Positions 17,894 through 25,119 of a stretch of 42,235 nucleotides of DNA are shown piece after piece (the first letter of the stretch is position 1; each line of letters begins with the position of its first letter). The notes beneath the pieces are model-generated. The model had not been told where the DNA came from, made no database searches, and saw only the letters and a list, made by a program, of their open reading frames with translations. Source of the stretch: an uncultured Planctomycetota bacterium (lineage in GTDB: Bacteria > Planctomycetota > UBA1135 > GCA-002686595). The stretch is from contig CAIYPP010000082.1 in NCBI GenBank assembly GCA_903928115.1, positions 1 to 42,235 of the forward strand, read 5' to 3'. A program made the translations under genes and the position numbers.

Positions 17894-18592
17894 TCACTCG
17901 CGCGGGCTCGCTGGAGCCGTGGCGCGCGCGCTTTGAATACGATCGTTTCTACTCGCCGACGCGGCTCGCGGGCGAGGGGCGTGCTTGGCGGAGGAACGAG
18001 CGGCGCGGCTCAGGCGAACTAGAGCTGCTCGCTTGAGCGCGCCGGCGCGGGCCGTGGAGGCTCGGTGGGCAGTCCGAGGGCTGCCAAGGATCCTGCGCAC
18101 GACGACCGGATCGGTGAGCTGTGCGATGAGGCGGCGGGGGCCGCCGCAGTGCGGGCAGGTCAGCACGTAAAGTGCGAATACTCGCCGCAGGAGTTCCGCC
18201 CACGTCGAGCGCGACGAGCGCGGGCGGACGGAGGTGCTGGGCGCGGTCGGTGTGCCGGATCCGAGCTTGCCGCGGGGGTTCGCGGCGGGACGGTGCGCAG
18301 CGGAGTCGGGTGCGCGCTTGGGTACGACGAGGTCACACCAAACGGAGGCCGACGCGAGTACGCCGTGGTAGGTGAGTTGATGGGCGCGCGGGAGTGGGAC
18401 GAGAGCGGCTAGGCGCTCGATGAAGGTGAGCGGTTCGAAGGAGACCGCCGACGTGCCGTCGCGACAGTGCCGCTTGAGCCCTCGGACGACGCGGCCATCG
18501 TTTGCGAGGGCGAGGCGCTGCGTCGCGATCGGCAGACGGGCGATGTAGCGACAGAGATGCTCGAGACGCTCTTTTCTCGCCGGCGGGCACGT
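17894..18592 (-). pseudogene. IS91-family transposase remnant, copy A
   Basis: The minus-strand frame matches the C-terminal part of IS91/IS1294-type (Y2 HUH) transposases: RLEHLCRYIARLPIATQRLA, AVSFEPLTFIERLAALVPLP, RAHQLTYHGVLASASVW, STWAELLRRVFALYVLTCPH and CGGPRRLIAQLTDPVVVRRI. The N-terminal part with the catalytic HUH motif and tyrosines is missing: similarity stops near 18592 where unrelated sequence begins. The reading frame is still open, but the protein would lack its catalytic domain and have no proper start. A second, frameshifted copy in the same orientation lies at 20253-20990; their shared DNA covers about 17921-18592. Confidence 0.8.
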
Positions 18593-18794
18593 ACGAGTTT
18601 GTAGTACTCGCGCTGCACGACGACTCGCGGCTGGTGAGCTCACGCTGGCGGCTCGCACATGGGGCCGCCCGCCCAGCCAAGCGCATCAACGCCGGCACCC
18701 AGTCTGCAATCAAGTCGTCGGCGCGCCAGCGATCGAAGACTACCTCGGTGGGAATGCCTCCGACGAGGAACGCACCCTCGTCCTCGCGCGCGAC
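18593..18794 (+). other. junction segment between IS remnant and HNH gene
   Basis: This stretch lies between the end of transposase similarity and the only usable in-frame start of the HNH gene. The HNH frame stays open upstream and reads DEERTLVLARDVRREGQG just before and across 18795. That resembles the segment preceding HNH domains in longer family members, so it is probably formerly coding sequence of the HNH gene, cut off by the IS91 insertion. There is no ATG, GTG or TTG in this frame between about 18597 and 18795. Confidence 0.4.
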
Positions 18795-19169
18795 GTGCGC
18801 CGCGAAGGCCAGGGCACGCTCCGCTCGCGCCTCCTCGACGCCTGCGACCGCCGCTGCGCGATCACCGGCGAGCACACCGAGATCTTGCTCGACGCCGCAC
18901 ACATCCAGCCCTACATGGGCCCCCGCTCCAACCACGTGCAGAACGGCCTGCTCCTCGCGCAGGAGTTCCACACCCTTTTCGACAAGGGCTACGTGACGGT
19001 CACGCCCGACCTGCGCGGGCGTGTGAGCGGCCGCCTCGCGCGCGAGTGGAACAACGGCAAGCGCTGCGCGGCGTACCACGGGCAAGAGCTGCGCGCCGTG
19101 CCCGGAGCAAGCGAGCGACCGGCGAGGGCGGCGATTGAGTGGCATGCGGAAAGTGTGTTAGTGGCGTGA
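18795..19169 (+). CDS. HNH endonuclease domain protein, probably 5'-truncated
   Basis: The 124-residue frame carries an HNH domain of the HNH_2 type: RLLDACDRRCAITGEHTE, then LLDAAHIQPYMGPRSNHVQN, GLLLAQEFHTLFDKGYVTVT and PDLRGRVSGRL. The His of DAAHI, the Asn of HVQNGLLL and the His of FHTLFD give the HNH triad. Such domains are metal-dependent nucleases found as stand-alone defence or restriction proteins and as C-terminal parts of longer proteins. The GTG at 18795 has no Shine-Dalgarno, and related sequence continues in frame upstream, so the gene is probably cut at its 5' end. It lies between two transposase remnants. It may be non-functional. Confidence 0.7.
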   Translation: MRREGQGTLRSRLLDACDRRCAITGEHTEILLDAAHIQPYMGPRSNHVQNGLLLAQEFHTLFDKGYVTVTPDLRGRVSGRLAREWNNGKRCAAYHGQELRAVPGASERPARAAIEWHAESVLVA

Positions 19170-19287
19170 GTGGCGGGCGCTGTATCGTCAGTCTTCACGG
19201 TGTGTCGGTGGACCGAAGGCGGGGGCTGCCTCACTTCGAGGGTGACGTTCTCCCGTGACACTGCGACTTGGCACCAGTCACCAGTAT

Positions 19288-20037
19288 TCATACCTCGCGA
19301 CTTTGCTTGCACAGCTGAATCAGCGTTTCGCGGTCTTGCCTGGCGAGTCCATGGAGCATCGCGAGGACTCCGATCTCTGGACGCACCCACCGGCCTAATA
19401 GCGCACCGAAGGCCGAAGAGGCCGCTAGCTCAAGGGCAAAGAGCGCTTCATGCGCCGGTGAAATTGATGACATCATTTCCTCGACCTCCGGGATCTGTAA
19501 GGCCGCCAAAGGCACCAGAGCAAGAGAGATAATATAGGCAATCAGAGCCGCGGCCGCCGCGAGCGTGACACTCCACCAAGAGTCGTACCTTAGTCGCGCC
19601 GCAAACCAGGCACCAAGTACGAGCGCCGTGACAACTAGAATCGCTGCTTGTAGAGGCGCGAACGCGCCAAACACATCAGAAAGATCCAGTCTTTGCACTG
19701 CAGCTCCGAATCCTGCGAGCGCGCCGGACATTTGCATCGCAAGGAATAGCACGACCACCATCGACAGGAGCCCTTTAGCGACGCCCAACGGGTATGCGTA
19801 GCTTGGCAGACCGACCTCTTGCAATTCACTCCTCGTAAACGCCGGGATTCTGTTGCGCATGAACGAGGCTAGGACTGGGAAGGCCAAACTGACGATTCCG
19901 TTGGCGAACTGCAGGGCGAACGTATCATCATCGAGAAGTTGCAGGGCTGGCCACGACAAGAGACACCACGCAAACCAGAGCGTGGTTGTACTGATGGCGG
20001 CCCTTAGCGTTCCCAGATAGCTCAGGACTTGCGGCAT
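19288..20037 (-). CDS. multi-pass membrane protein of unknown function (island cargo)
   Basis: The 249-residue protein has five or six hydrophobic segments, for example LWFAWCLLSWPALQLL, GLLSMVVVLFLAMQMSGAL, APLQAAILVVTALVLGAW and WWSVTLAAAAALIAYIISLA, and a charged C-terminal tail (about 217-249). No family was recognised. Codon and base use differ visibly from the surroundings: AT-rich codons such as ATA, AGA and TTA-type runs occur, which are rare elsewhere in the window. Together with its position between two IS91 remnants this points to horizontal transfer. The start at 20037 has no Shine-Dalgarno. The HNH gene is convergent, ending 118 bp from its stop. Confidence 0.65.
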   Translation of the reverse strand: MPQVLSYLGTLRAAISTTTLWFAWCLLSWPALQLLDDDTFALQFANGIVSLAFPVLASFMRNRIPAFTRSELQEVGLPSYAYPLGVAKGLLSMVVVLFLAMQMSGALAGFGAAVQRLDLSDVFGAFAPLQAAILVVTALVLGAWFAARLRYDSWWSVTLAAAAALIAYIISLALVPLAALQIPEVEEMMSSISPAHEALFALELAASSAFGALLGRWVRPEIGVLAMLHGLARQDRETLIQLCKQSREV

Positions 20038-20252
20038 GATGGTTGGCGGTACCTACTCAGTGGGTAATCGTTGCATTCGCGCGACTGGCTATCGGCGGAT
20101 AGGAGCTCCAAGCGGATGACTTCCGCCGGAGGTTGTCGACGACGAACATGAACGGAGTTTCGGCGCGGGGCGCCGACCCGTCAACTGGGCCCCTTGGGCT
20201 GGCGCTCGCCGCGGAACGCGTGCTGGCTATCATCGCGAGCCTCGCGGGGGCA

Positions 20253-20990
20253 GTGGCGCGGGCGCTTTGAATACGATCGTTTCTACTCGTCGACGCGGCT
20301 CGCGGGCGAAGGGCGTGCTTGGCGGAGGAACGTGCGGCGCGACTCAGGCGAAGTCGAACCGTTTGCGTGAGCGCGCCGGCGCGGGCCGTGGAGGCTCGGT
20401 GGGCAGTCCGAGGGCTGCCAAGGATCTTGCGCGCGACGACCGGATCGGTGAGCTGTGCGATGAGGCGGCGGGGGTCGCCGCAGTGCGGGCAGGTGAGAAC
20501 GTCGACGGCGAAGACGCGTGGCAGGAGTTCCGCCCACGTCGAGCGCGACGAGCGCGGGCGGGCGGAGGTGCTGGGCGCGGTCGGTGAGTTGGGAGCGGAA
20601 GCCGCGTGCGAATAGGCGGCGGGGACCGGCGCGCGCTTGGGCACGACGAGATCGCGCCAAGCGGAGGCCAACGCCAGCACGCCGTGGTAGGTGAGTTGAT
20701 GGGCGCGCGGGAGTGGGGCGAGAGCGGCCAGGCGCTCGATGAAGGTGAGCGGGTCGAAGGAGACCGCCGTCGCGCCAGTGGCGCTTGAGTCCGCAGACGA
20801 CGCGGCCATCGGTTGCGAGGGCGAGGCGCTGCGTCGCGATCGGCGGACGGGTAATGTAGCGGCAGAGATGCTCGAGACGCTCGAGCTCGCCGGCGGGCAC
20901 GAGCACCTTGGCGTGCAAGGAGAAGCCGTTGTGGTCGGCGCACAGCGATCCCGGCAGCGGCGGCGGGCGCGGCGAGCGGCGCTGGCCTAG
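20253..20990 (-). pseudogene. IS91-family transposase remnant, copy B (frameshifted)
   Basis: This is a second copy of the transposase C-terminal region, same orientation and closely similar to copy A at 17894. It reaches slightly further toward the N-terminus (PGSLCADHNGFSLHAKVLV). The coding sequence runs in one frame down to GLKRHWRDG and then continues in another frame at AVSFDPLTFIERLAALAPLP. Compared with copy A, 8 bp (ACGTGCCG) are missing at about 20770, between two GCCG tetramers, which explains the frameshift. The catalytic N-terminal half is absent, so the element cannot move itself. Confidence 0.8.
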
Positions 20991-20992
20991 GC

Positions 20993-21012
20993 CGCTGCAC
21001 CTGCGCGGCTAG
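20993..21012. repeat. right copy of the 20-bp direct repeat
   Basis: The 20 bases are identical to 17865-17884, the 3' end of the P450 gene, but here they lie outside any gene. Copy B of the transposase remnant ends directly to the left. If the island were removed by recombination between the two copies, the P450 gene would keep its intact 3' end and run straight into 21013. Confidence 0.75.
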
Positions 21013-21219
21013 CACTCGCGTCTGCCGCGAACGCCTCTCGCGCGAGTCCGGGAGCGTCGTGTCTGGGCTGCCTCCTGCTCCTTCCTCCGCAGGATCCGCC
21101 GCAGCGTTTCACTTTCTGCACTTTTCTGTCCAGCGCGAGCGCGCAGGGCTCCCTTGGGTTGCGCGTGAACTCCCGCTTCGCAGCGGGCGCGCCTCCAACC
21201 CTCGACAGGACCCCCTCGC

Positions 21220-23001
21220 ATGCAACTCAAGCTCTCGACCCTGCTCGCCGCCCTCGTGCTCACCACCGCCGCCGCTGCTCAGAATCGTCAGCCGATCTTT
21301 TCGATCGATTGGCGCAGCCCCACGGTCGGCCAGCCGGACTCGGGTTTCGCGCTCCCCATCACCGAAGGCGATCTCCTGTTCGCGCCGGCGCCCACGCGCT
21401 TGCCGCAGTTCGGCCCCGCGGCGAACCCCGCGGTCTTCGCGAAGGCGGGTCCGCATCCGATGCTCAACCCTCCGCACATCGGGCTGGTGCAGCATGGCGT
21501 CTGCATGGGGCACCCCGGAGGCACTCCGTGTGCTGTCGAGGTCGATGCGATCTGCACGGGACGCGCGCTGCTGCTGCAGCAGAACGTGCCGATCCGTCAT
21601 CTCTACCTGTCGGTCGATGCGTGGGCGGGCGGCTTCATGGCGCCGGTTCCGCCGAGCGTTGCGAGTGAGGCGCCGCTCGGTGAGAGCGCGGGCGACGTGT
21701 TCGTGAGCCTGATGCTCGGCGCGGGCCCGTTGCCGCCGTTCGCGGTGCCGCTGCCGGGCGCGACGGCCGCGATCGACGGAGACGGTCAGCAAGGTGCGAG
21801 CGCCTTCCGCTACCGCGGCTTGGGCCTCGCCGAGCCGACGATGCCGACGCCGGGGATGCTCTCGAGCGGCGACAACCTCGACGCGCTCGCGAGCTGGCTG
21901 CCGCTCGCGCAGGGCTGGCCGGCATCGGGAGTGTTCTTCTCGCTCGACGGCGTGCTCTTCGATCCTCTGAGCGGCACGCCGGGGACGAACTCCTCGGGCG
22001 CGCACGGCTTCGTGGGCGGCGACGTGCTCGTCACGGTCGTGCCGAATACGCCGCCGCTGCTCTACGCGCCCGCCAACCAGCTCGGTCTCGACTTTTTTGG
22101 CGCCAACACCGACGACCTCGATGCGCTCGTGATCTGCGAGAACAACCTCGCGGGCTGGCAGCGCTCGATCGCGCCCTACGGCTGGGTCAACGGGCAGGAC
22201 ATGCTGCTCTTCTCGGTGCGCCGCGGCTCGGCCGTGATCGGCCGTCCCGACAGCATCTTCGGCATCCCGATCAGCGAAGGGGACGTGCTCGTGCCGCCGG
22301 TGCCGGGCGGTCTGTCGCCCTTCCCGGGCATCTTCATCGCGGCCGAGAACCTCGGGCTCGCGACGGTGCGCCAAGGCCTTGCCAACCGCAACGACGAGCT
22401 CGACGCCCTCGAGCTGCCCTCCTCGCCGTTCTTCGACTGCGATGGCAACGGCAACGAGGACGCGCTCGACATCCGCACCGGCGGCATGGCGGACGCGAAC
22501 AACGACGGGATTCCCGACGTGTGCAGCCCGCCGGCTCTGTACGGCAAGTTCTGCTTCTGCCCGGCGCCCATGGGGCCGTGCGGCAACGATGATCCGAACG
22601 CGGGCTGCAAGAACTCCACCGGGGTCGGCGCTCAGCTCACGCCGGGCGGCTCGACCAGCGTCGCGGCCGACGACCTCGTCCTGACGGCGACCGCGCTGCC
22701 CACCAACAAGCAGCTCATCCTGATGATGAGCGCGGGCGTCGTCGCGCCCCTGCCCTTCTCCGACGGTCGGCGCTGCCTCGTCGGGCTGATCTCGCGCTTC
22801 CCGCCGAAGAACTCGGGCGCCGGCGGCACCGCTGCCTACGGGCCGGGGCTCGCCGCCTACAGCGTCGGCGCCTTCCCCGTGCTGAACCACATCGTGCCGG
22901 GAGCCCTCTTCGGCTTCCAAGCGTGGTACCGCGATCCCACCGGCCCCTGCGGCAGCGGCTCGAACCTCACCAACGCCGTCCGGGCGACCTTCGTGCCCTG
23001 A
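21220..23001 (+). CDS. secreted modular protein with repeated DDLDAL motif (paralogue 1)
   Basis: The 593-residue product has a clear signal peptide (MQLKLSTLLAALVLTTAAAA). The body repeats a module that opens FSIDW or FSVRRGS, continues PDS(G/I)F-(x)-(L/I)-PI-(T/S)-EGD(L/V)L, and closes in an acidic motif: GDNLDALAS, NTDDLDALV and NDELDALEL. A calcium-type repeat DCDGNGNEDALDIRTG with NNDGIPDVC follows, then the C-terminal domain KFCFC ... FGFQAWYRDPTGPCG ... LTNAVRATFVP shared with three other secreted proteins here. The gene is similar in architecture to the one at 25120. A weak AGGA precedes the ATG. A strong terminator follows at 23028. No catalytic site is evident, so a surface or matrix protein is likely. 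Confidence 0.78.
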   Translation: MQLKLSTLLAALVLTTAAAAQNRQPIFSIDWRSPTVGQPDSGFALPITEGDLLFAPAPTRLPQFGPAANPAVFAKAGPHPMLNPPHIGLVQHGVCMGHPGGTPCAVEVDAICTGRALLLQQNVPIRHLYLSVDAWAGGFMAPVPPSVASEAPLGESAGDVFVSLMLGAGPLPPFAVPLPGATAAIDGDGQQGASAFRYRGLGLAEPTMPTPGMLSSGDNLDALASWLPLAQGWPASGVFFSLDGVLFDPLSGTPGTNSSGAHGFVGGDVLVTVVPNTPPLLYAPANQLGLDFFGANTDDLDALVICENNLAGWQRSIAPYGWVNGQDMLLFSVRRGSAVIGRPDSIFGIPISEGDVLVPPVPGGLSPFPGIFIAAENLGLATVRQGLANRNDELDALELPSSPFFDCDGNGNEDALDIRTGGMADANNDGIPDVCSPPALYGKFCFCPAPMGPCGNDDPNAGCKNSTGVGAQLTPGGSTSVAADDLVLTATALPTNKQLILMMSAGVVAPLPFSDGRRCLVGLISRFPPKNSGAGGTAAYGPGLAAYSVGAFPVLNHIVPGALFGFQAWYRDPTGPCGSGSNLTNAVRATFVP

Positions 23002-23027
23002 CCGTCCACCGAGTCGGCGAGCACCAC

Positions 23028-23062
23028 GGAGCCCCGCCCCGCGCGGGGCTCCTTCGTTTCTT
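23028..23062 (+). terminator. rho-independent terminator after the 21220 gene
   Basis: A perfect 10-bp stem GGAGCCCCGC/GCGGGGCTCC (23028-23037 and 23043-23052) with a 5-nt loop is followed by the T-rich TTCGTTTCTT. It lies 27 bp after the stop codon and isolates the secreted-protein gene from the FGE-like gene downstream. Confidence 0.8.
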
Positions 23063-23144
23063 CGCATCCCCGCGGGCTATCTGTCCACAATCTGGACAAG
23101 CCCGCCTCCACCCCGCCCCGAGCCCGTGCCGATAGCCGAGGCGC

Positions 23145-24890
23145 GTGAAGTTCTCCCCCCGCATCCTCGGCCCCTTCGTCGGTTCTTTGGTCGGCTCCAT
23201 GCTCTGCGCCTGCGCGAGCGCGCCGACGCGCCTCGAGGAACCGACTCGGCCCGACGCGGAGGTGGAGGCCTACGAGATCCTGAGCCTCGCACCCGACCCG
23301 CGGGTCATCACCGACCCCGCGCTGCGGCGACGCATCGCGGCCACCGGCCGTCCGTGGAGCGTGCGCCATCGCAAGAGCGGTATCGAGCTCGTGCTCGTTC
23401 CGCCCGGCGAGTTCGAGCGCGGCGCGTCCGAAGGCGATGCCGCCGCGCAGGACGATGAGCGTCCGCGGCAGCACGTGGCCTTCGAGCGCGGTTTCTACAT
23501 CGGTCGCTGCGAAGTGACTCAAGGCCAGTGGCTGCGGGTCCTCCCCCGCAATCCGAGCTCCTTCCGCGGCGCCGAGAACCTGCCCGTCGAGGGCGTGAGC
23601 TGGACCGATCTGCACGGCGAGTCCGGCTTCCTCGCACGCGCGAGCGGCGGACTGCGACTGCCGAGCGAGGCCGAGTGGGAGTACGCGGGGCGCGCGGGCT
23701 CCACGGGAGCGCGGTACGACGCTCTCGAGACGATCCTGTGGTGCGACCAAAACTCCGGCGATCGCACGCACCCCGTCGGCGAGAAACAACCCAACGCGCT
23801 CGGTCTGCACGACGTGCTCGGCAACGTCGCCGAGTGGTGCGAGGAGCCCTACGCGTTCTCGCCCGGACGAAGCGCGCCGCGCTCGAAGACGCAGCGCGTG
23901 CTCCGCGGCGGCTCGTGGGCGGCGGTCGGCGAAGGATGCCGAATCTCCAATCGCTTCCCGGAGTGGGAGGGCACGCGCGCGAGCCACAATGGACTGCGCG
24001 TCGTCGCGGACCTCCAGAGCGTCCACGGCGGCGGCCTGACCGTCGCCGAGGCGGAGCCCGCCACGCCCGCCGATCCCGAGAAAACGCCGATTTTCAGCGA
24101 AGATCCGCGTCTTCCGTGGGCCCTTGTGCTCGACGTCGAGCCGGACCCGCTCGTCATCACGAGCGTCGAGTGGCGCAAGCGCATCGCCGCCACGGGCTGG
24201 CCGTGGCGCGTGCGCCACGCGACGTCGGGGGTCGAGCTGGTGCTGATCCCGCCGGGCGAGTATCGGCGCGGTGCCTCGCAAGGCGACAACGACGCAGCGC
24301 TCGACGAAAAGCCCGCGCACCGCGTGCGCATCACGCAGCCCTTCTATCTCGGACGCTACGAGGTCACGCAGGACGAATGGCAGCGCGTCATGGGCGCCAA
24401 CCCCGCGCGCTTCACGAATCCGCAGCACCCCATCGAGCGCATCAGCTGGCTCGACGCGCGCGGCGCCGAGGGCTTTCTCGCGCGCGCCGGCAGCGGACTG
24501 CGATTGCCGAGCGAAGGCGAGTGGGAGTACGCGGCGCGAGCGGGGAACGCGAACCCGCGCTACGGTCCGGTCGACGAAGTCGCGTGGCACGAGGGCAACT
24601 GCACCGAGAGCACACAACCCGTCGGACTGAGGCGCGCCAACGATCTCGGCCTGCACGACATGCTCGGCAACGTCTGGGAGTGGTGCGAGGACTGGTACTC
24701 GGACATCGAGTACCTGCGGCATACCGCCGGCGTCACCGATCCGCCCGGCCCGACGCAGGGGCGCATGCGCGTCCTGCGCGGCGGCTCGTGGTACTTCCAA
24801 GCGAGCCACTGCCGCGCCTCGATCCGCGTCGCGGTGCGCCCGTCCAACCGCGCCGGGGCCTTCGGCCTGCGCGTTGCGCTCACTCCCTGA
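23145..24890 (+). CDS. lipoprotein with two FGE/SUMF1-like domains
   Basis: The 581-residue protein begins with a signal and a lipobox-like LCAC (Cys23). Two homologous formylglycine-generating-enzyme-like domains follow, about 78-290 and 362-579. Both have the family landmarks: LVPPGEF / LIPPGEY, RLPSEAEWEYA / RLPSEGEWEYA, LGNVAEWCEE / LGNVWEWCED and RVLRGGSW. In true FGE two cysteines five residues apart follow GGS. Here the first is Ala260 in domain 1 and Phe551 in domain 2; only the second remains (Cys265, Cys556). Sulfatase activation is therefore unlikely, and a binding or other role is more probable. The start is GTG. Terminators lie on both sides (23028, 24893), so it is probably transcribed alone. 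It sits between the two DDLDAL paralogues. Confidence 0.85.
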   Translation: MKFSPRILGPFVGSLVGSMLCACASAPTRLEEPTRPDAEVEAYEILSLAPDPRVITDPALRRRIAATGRPWSVRHRKSGIELVLVPPGEFERGASEGDAAAQDDERPRQHVAFERGFYIGRCEVTQGQWLRVLPRNPSSFRGAENLPVEGVSWTDLHGESGFLARASGGLRLPSEAEWEYAGRAGSTGARYDALETILWCDQNSGDRTHPVGEKQPNALGLHDVLGNVAEWCEEPYAFSPGRSAPRSKTQRVLRGGSWAAVGEGCRISNRFPEWEGTRASHNGLRVVADLQSVHGGGLTVAEAEPATPADPEKTPIFSEDPRLPWALVLDVEPDPLVITSVEWRKRIAATGWPWRVRHATSGVELVLIPPGEYRRGASQGDNDAALDEKPAHRVRITQPFYLGRYEVTQDEWQRVMGANPARFTNPQHPIERISWLDARGAEGFLARAGSGLRLPSEGEWEYAARAGNANPRYGPVDEVAWHEGNCTESTQPVGLRRANDLGLHDMLGNVWEWCEDWYSDIEYLRHTAGVTDPPGPTQGRMRVLRGGSWYFQASHCRASIRVAVRPSNRAGAFGLRVALTP

Positions 24891-24892
24891 GC

Positions 24893-24958
24893 GTGCGCCG
24901 GCGCCGGGGCGTCCGAGCCTGGCCCCGCGTCGCCCGGCGAACCTGCGCACCCTTTTTT
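24893..24958 (+). terminator. rho-independent terminator after the FGE-like gene
   Basis: An outer stem GTGCGC/GCGCAC and an inner GC-rich stem (GCCGGGGCG with CGTCGCCCGGC, imperfect) begin right after the stop codon. They are followed by CC and six T residues (24953-24958). Confidence 0.65.
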
Positions 24959-25119
24959 CCGTCTTGGATGTCCAGTCCGGTGCCAATGGCGCACCTTGGA
25001 GTGCGTCGGAGCCCGTGCGCTCCGGCAGATTCCTGACGATTGGATAGTCTGGAACGGGGATGCTCGCGAGCCACGGGGCCGCGGGGTCGCCGATCCCCTG
25101 CGACAAGGAGCCCGCGACG

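Noticed and set aside
17865..21012. Island as an integrase-carrying genomic island or prophage
   Set aside because: No integrase, phage structural gene or tRNA attachment site is present; only IS91 remnants, HNH and one membrane gene are seen.
23145..24890. Annotation as a functional formylglycine-generating enzyme for sulfatases
   Set aside because: The first catalytic cysteine is missing in both domains and no sulfatase gene is in the window.
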